Positions 6,002 through 6,004 of a stretch of DNA of 6,004 nt are shown here, piece after piece. The position numbers and the translations under genes were made by a program. Numbering within the stretch: the first letter of the stretch is position 1; every line of letters begins with the position of its first letter. The notes below the pieces were generated by a model that saw only the letters and a list, made by a program, of their open reading frames with translations, ran no database searches and had not been told where the DNA came from. Origin of the DNA: Alphaproteobacteria bacterium. GTDB lineage: Bacteria > Pseudomonadota > Alphaproteobacteria > Rhizobiales > Hyphomicrobiaceae. The DNA is taken from positions 1-6,004 of the forward strand of contig JAHZKN010000235.1 in NCBI GenBank assembly GCA_022600335.1. The letters are read 5' to 3'.

Positions 6002-6004
6002 AAT

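Noticed and set aside
5811..6002. Minus-strand open frame of 63 codons upstream of the receptor
   Set aside because: It is read straight through the tRNA-like gene, the dyad and part of the promoter, so it is best explained as chance.
5974..6002. Promoter for the tRNA-like gene (TTGAGC at 6002-5997 plus AAACAG at 5979-5974)
   Set aside because: The -10 part matches only two of six consensus bases, and the window ends at once, so it cannot be supported.

Overview
The window reads as a stretch of a Gram-negative proteobacterial chromosome. Two of its three protein genes encode outer-membrane beta-barrel proteins that end in the expected C-terminal phenylalanine. I lean towards an alphaproteobacterium (Hyphomicrobiales-like), because the siderophore receptor has a lysine-rich, low-complexity linker after its TonB box and because an Irr-type motif lies upstream of it. 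This placement is inference.

Layout, left to right. Positions 1-356 (+) hold the C-terminal end of a secreted or envelope protein with a PPC-like domain; its start lies outside the window. A 214-base gap follows, containing a perfect 9-bp hairpin just upstream of the next gene. Positions 571-3006 (+) encode a complete 811-residue type Va autotransporter: signal peptide, a passenger built of beta-helix coils that alternate almost exactly between 25 and 22 residues, a linker helix, and a C-terminal autotransporter barrel. Its centre contains two tandem 282-bp (94-residue) copies. A 103-base convergent spacer with a central 8-bp hairpin separates it from the next gene. Positions 3110-5671 (-) encode an 853-residue TonB-dependent receptor of the catecholate-siderophore (Fiu-like) type.

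Positions 5672-6004 hold no protein gene that I can support, but they are densely structured. Reading in the receptor's direction (right to left) there is: one arm of an imperfect 26-bp inverted repeat (5976-6001), a tRNA-shaped gene with abnormal arms (5894-5968), a perfect 10-bp dyad (5823-5853), an Irr/ICE-like palindrome (5804-5820), a plausible sigma-70 promoter overlapping both, the other arm of the inverted repeat (5757-5782), and a leader of about 130 nt with two small hairpins.

The receptor probably imports ferric siderophores under iron-responsive control. The autotransporter is probably a surface-displayed adhesin-like or otherwise uncharacterised fibre. The two genes converge, so nothing suggests a shared operon. 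I see no CRISPR array, insertion sequence or transposase, and no obviously new multi-gene system. The most unusual parts are the region upstream of the receptor and the regular passenger repeat.
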